A DNA stretch of 7,158 nt, taken from the NCBI GenBank assembly GCA_003133425.1, contig PKXI01000213.1:193-7350 (forward strand), given 5' to 3'. Below are positions 6,638 through 7,158 of this stretch, in pieces; positions within the stretch are counted from its first letter, which is position 1; the number at the start of each line of letters is the position of its first letter. Position numbers and translations under genes: made by a program. This stretch comes from Acidobacteriaceae bacterium. Lineage in GTDB: Bacteria > Acidobacteriota > Terriglobia > Terriglobales > Acidobacteriaceae. The notes beneath the pieces are model-generated. The model had not been told where the DNA came from. It was given only the letters and a program-made list of their open reading frames with translations, and made no database searches.

Positions 6638-7158
6638 ATGATCAAAAACAAGTATTTCGCAGGAATCGCTCTCCTCGCCGTGGCGGGAAGCGCGTTCGCA
6701 GCAGGACCAGGGCCAGCGCCCGTGAACCTACGCACGGCTGGCGATTTTGTGATCCTCACAGAAGCTGGCATTACCGATGTACCGACTTCAGCGGTCACTG
6801 GAGACGTTGGGACGAGCCCAATCACCGGGGCTGCCGACCTCCTCACCTGTACTGAAGTCAAGGGATTGGTCTTATCCGTAACTACTGCTGGCCCCGCGCC
6901 ATGCAACATCAAGAACCCAACCAAATTGACTGCGGCTGTCCTCGACATGAAAACCGCGTACACGGATGCCGCCGGACGGTCAAACCCTGATTTCACCGAA
7001 CTCCGCAGGGGGGACATTGGAGGAATGACACTCGCTCCCGGCCTCTACAAATGGGGCACAGGTGTGAGTATGCAGACAGATGTCACCCTCTCCGGCACCT
7101 CGAACCAGGTGTGGATCTTCCAGATTGCGGGCAATCTCCTCGAAAGTAACGGCGTCAC
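6638..7158 (+). CDS. Secreted DUF3494 (ice-binding-like) protein, N-terminal 173 residues, cut by window end
   Basis: The frame opens at ATG 6638 and runs without a stop past the window edge. Residues 1-21 form a clear signal peptide (MIKNK, hydrophobic FAGIALLAVAG, SAFA cleavage site), so the product is exported. The mature part matches DUF3494, the family of bacterial and fungal ice-binding proteins that fold as a discontinuous beta-solenoid: AGDFVILTEAGITDV (34-48), SAVTGDVGTSPITG (51-64), LTAAVLDMKTAYTDAAGR (97-114), GDIGGMTLAPGLYKWGTGVS (125-144), and DVTLSGTSNQVWIFQIAG (148-165). C71 and C89 flank the insert after the first repeats and could form a disulfide in the exported protein. Many members bind ice, but some DUF3494 proteins have no shown ice activity, and the ice-binding face lies partly beyond the window. 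No good ribosome binding site precedes the ATG. Family assignment is firm, activity is inferred. Confidence 0.88.
   Translation, partial: MIKNKYFAGIALLAVAGSAFAAGPGPAPVNLRTAGDFVILTEAGITDVPTSAVTGDVGTSPITGAADLLTCTEVKGLVLSVTTAGPAPCNIKNPTKLTAAVLDMKTAYTDAAGRSNPDFTELRRGDIGGMTLAPGLYKWGTGVSMQTDVTLSGTSNQVWIFQIAGNLLESNGV

Noticed and set aside
6205..7017. A 270-codon minus-strand frame across the acs end, the gap and the DUF3494 gene
   Set aside because: It overlaps two well-supported plus-strand genes, matches no family I recognise and has arginine/serine-rich shadow composition.

Overview
The window looks like a chromosomal segment of a GC-rich Gram-negative bacterium. The best guess is an acidobacterium (Terriglobia-like). 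This rests on the atpD-atpC pair, a large membrane protein fused to a spermidine-synthase-like domain, CTGACCC heptad repeats between genes, a secreted GH105 glycosidase and a DUF3494 ice-binding-type protein. The taxonomic call is inferred from gene content and repeat style, not from a marker search.

Layout. Positions 3-296 are the 3' end of atpD (F1 beta subunit). A 123-base gap follows, built largely of two opposing 7-base-period arrays, and it ends in a small hairpin that contains the ribosome binding site of atpC (420-857, F1 epsilon). A gene 18 bases downstream (876-2903) encodes about 13 membrane segments followed by a spermidine-synthase-like Rossmann domain. Between it and the convergent gene lies a 107-base palindromic element (2911-3017). 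On the minus strand, 3037-4236 encodes an exported GH105 unsaturated glycuronyl hydrolase. A 229-base divergent control region separates it from acs (4466-6442), AMP-forming acetyl-CoA synthetase. After a 195-base gap, 6638 to the window end is the 5' part of a secreted DUF3494 protein whose reading frame runs off the edge.

How they fit together. Only atpD-atpC, and perhaps the following membrane gene, look like one transcription unit. The other genes look like single units: pectin or rhamnogalacturonan fragment processing outside the cytoplasm (GH105), acetate activation to acetyl-CoA (acs), and an exported cold or ice-surface protein. No phage, CRISPR, tRNA, rRNA or transposase gene was seen. 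The most unusual signals are non-coding: the opposed heptad arrays with the hairpin over the atpC ribosome binding site, and the palindromic element whose imperfect pairs are all G-U in one RNA sense.
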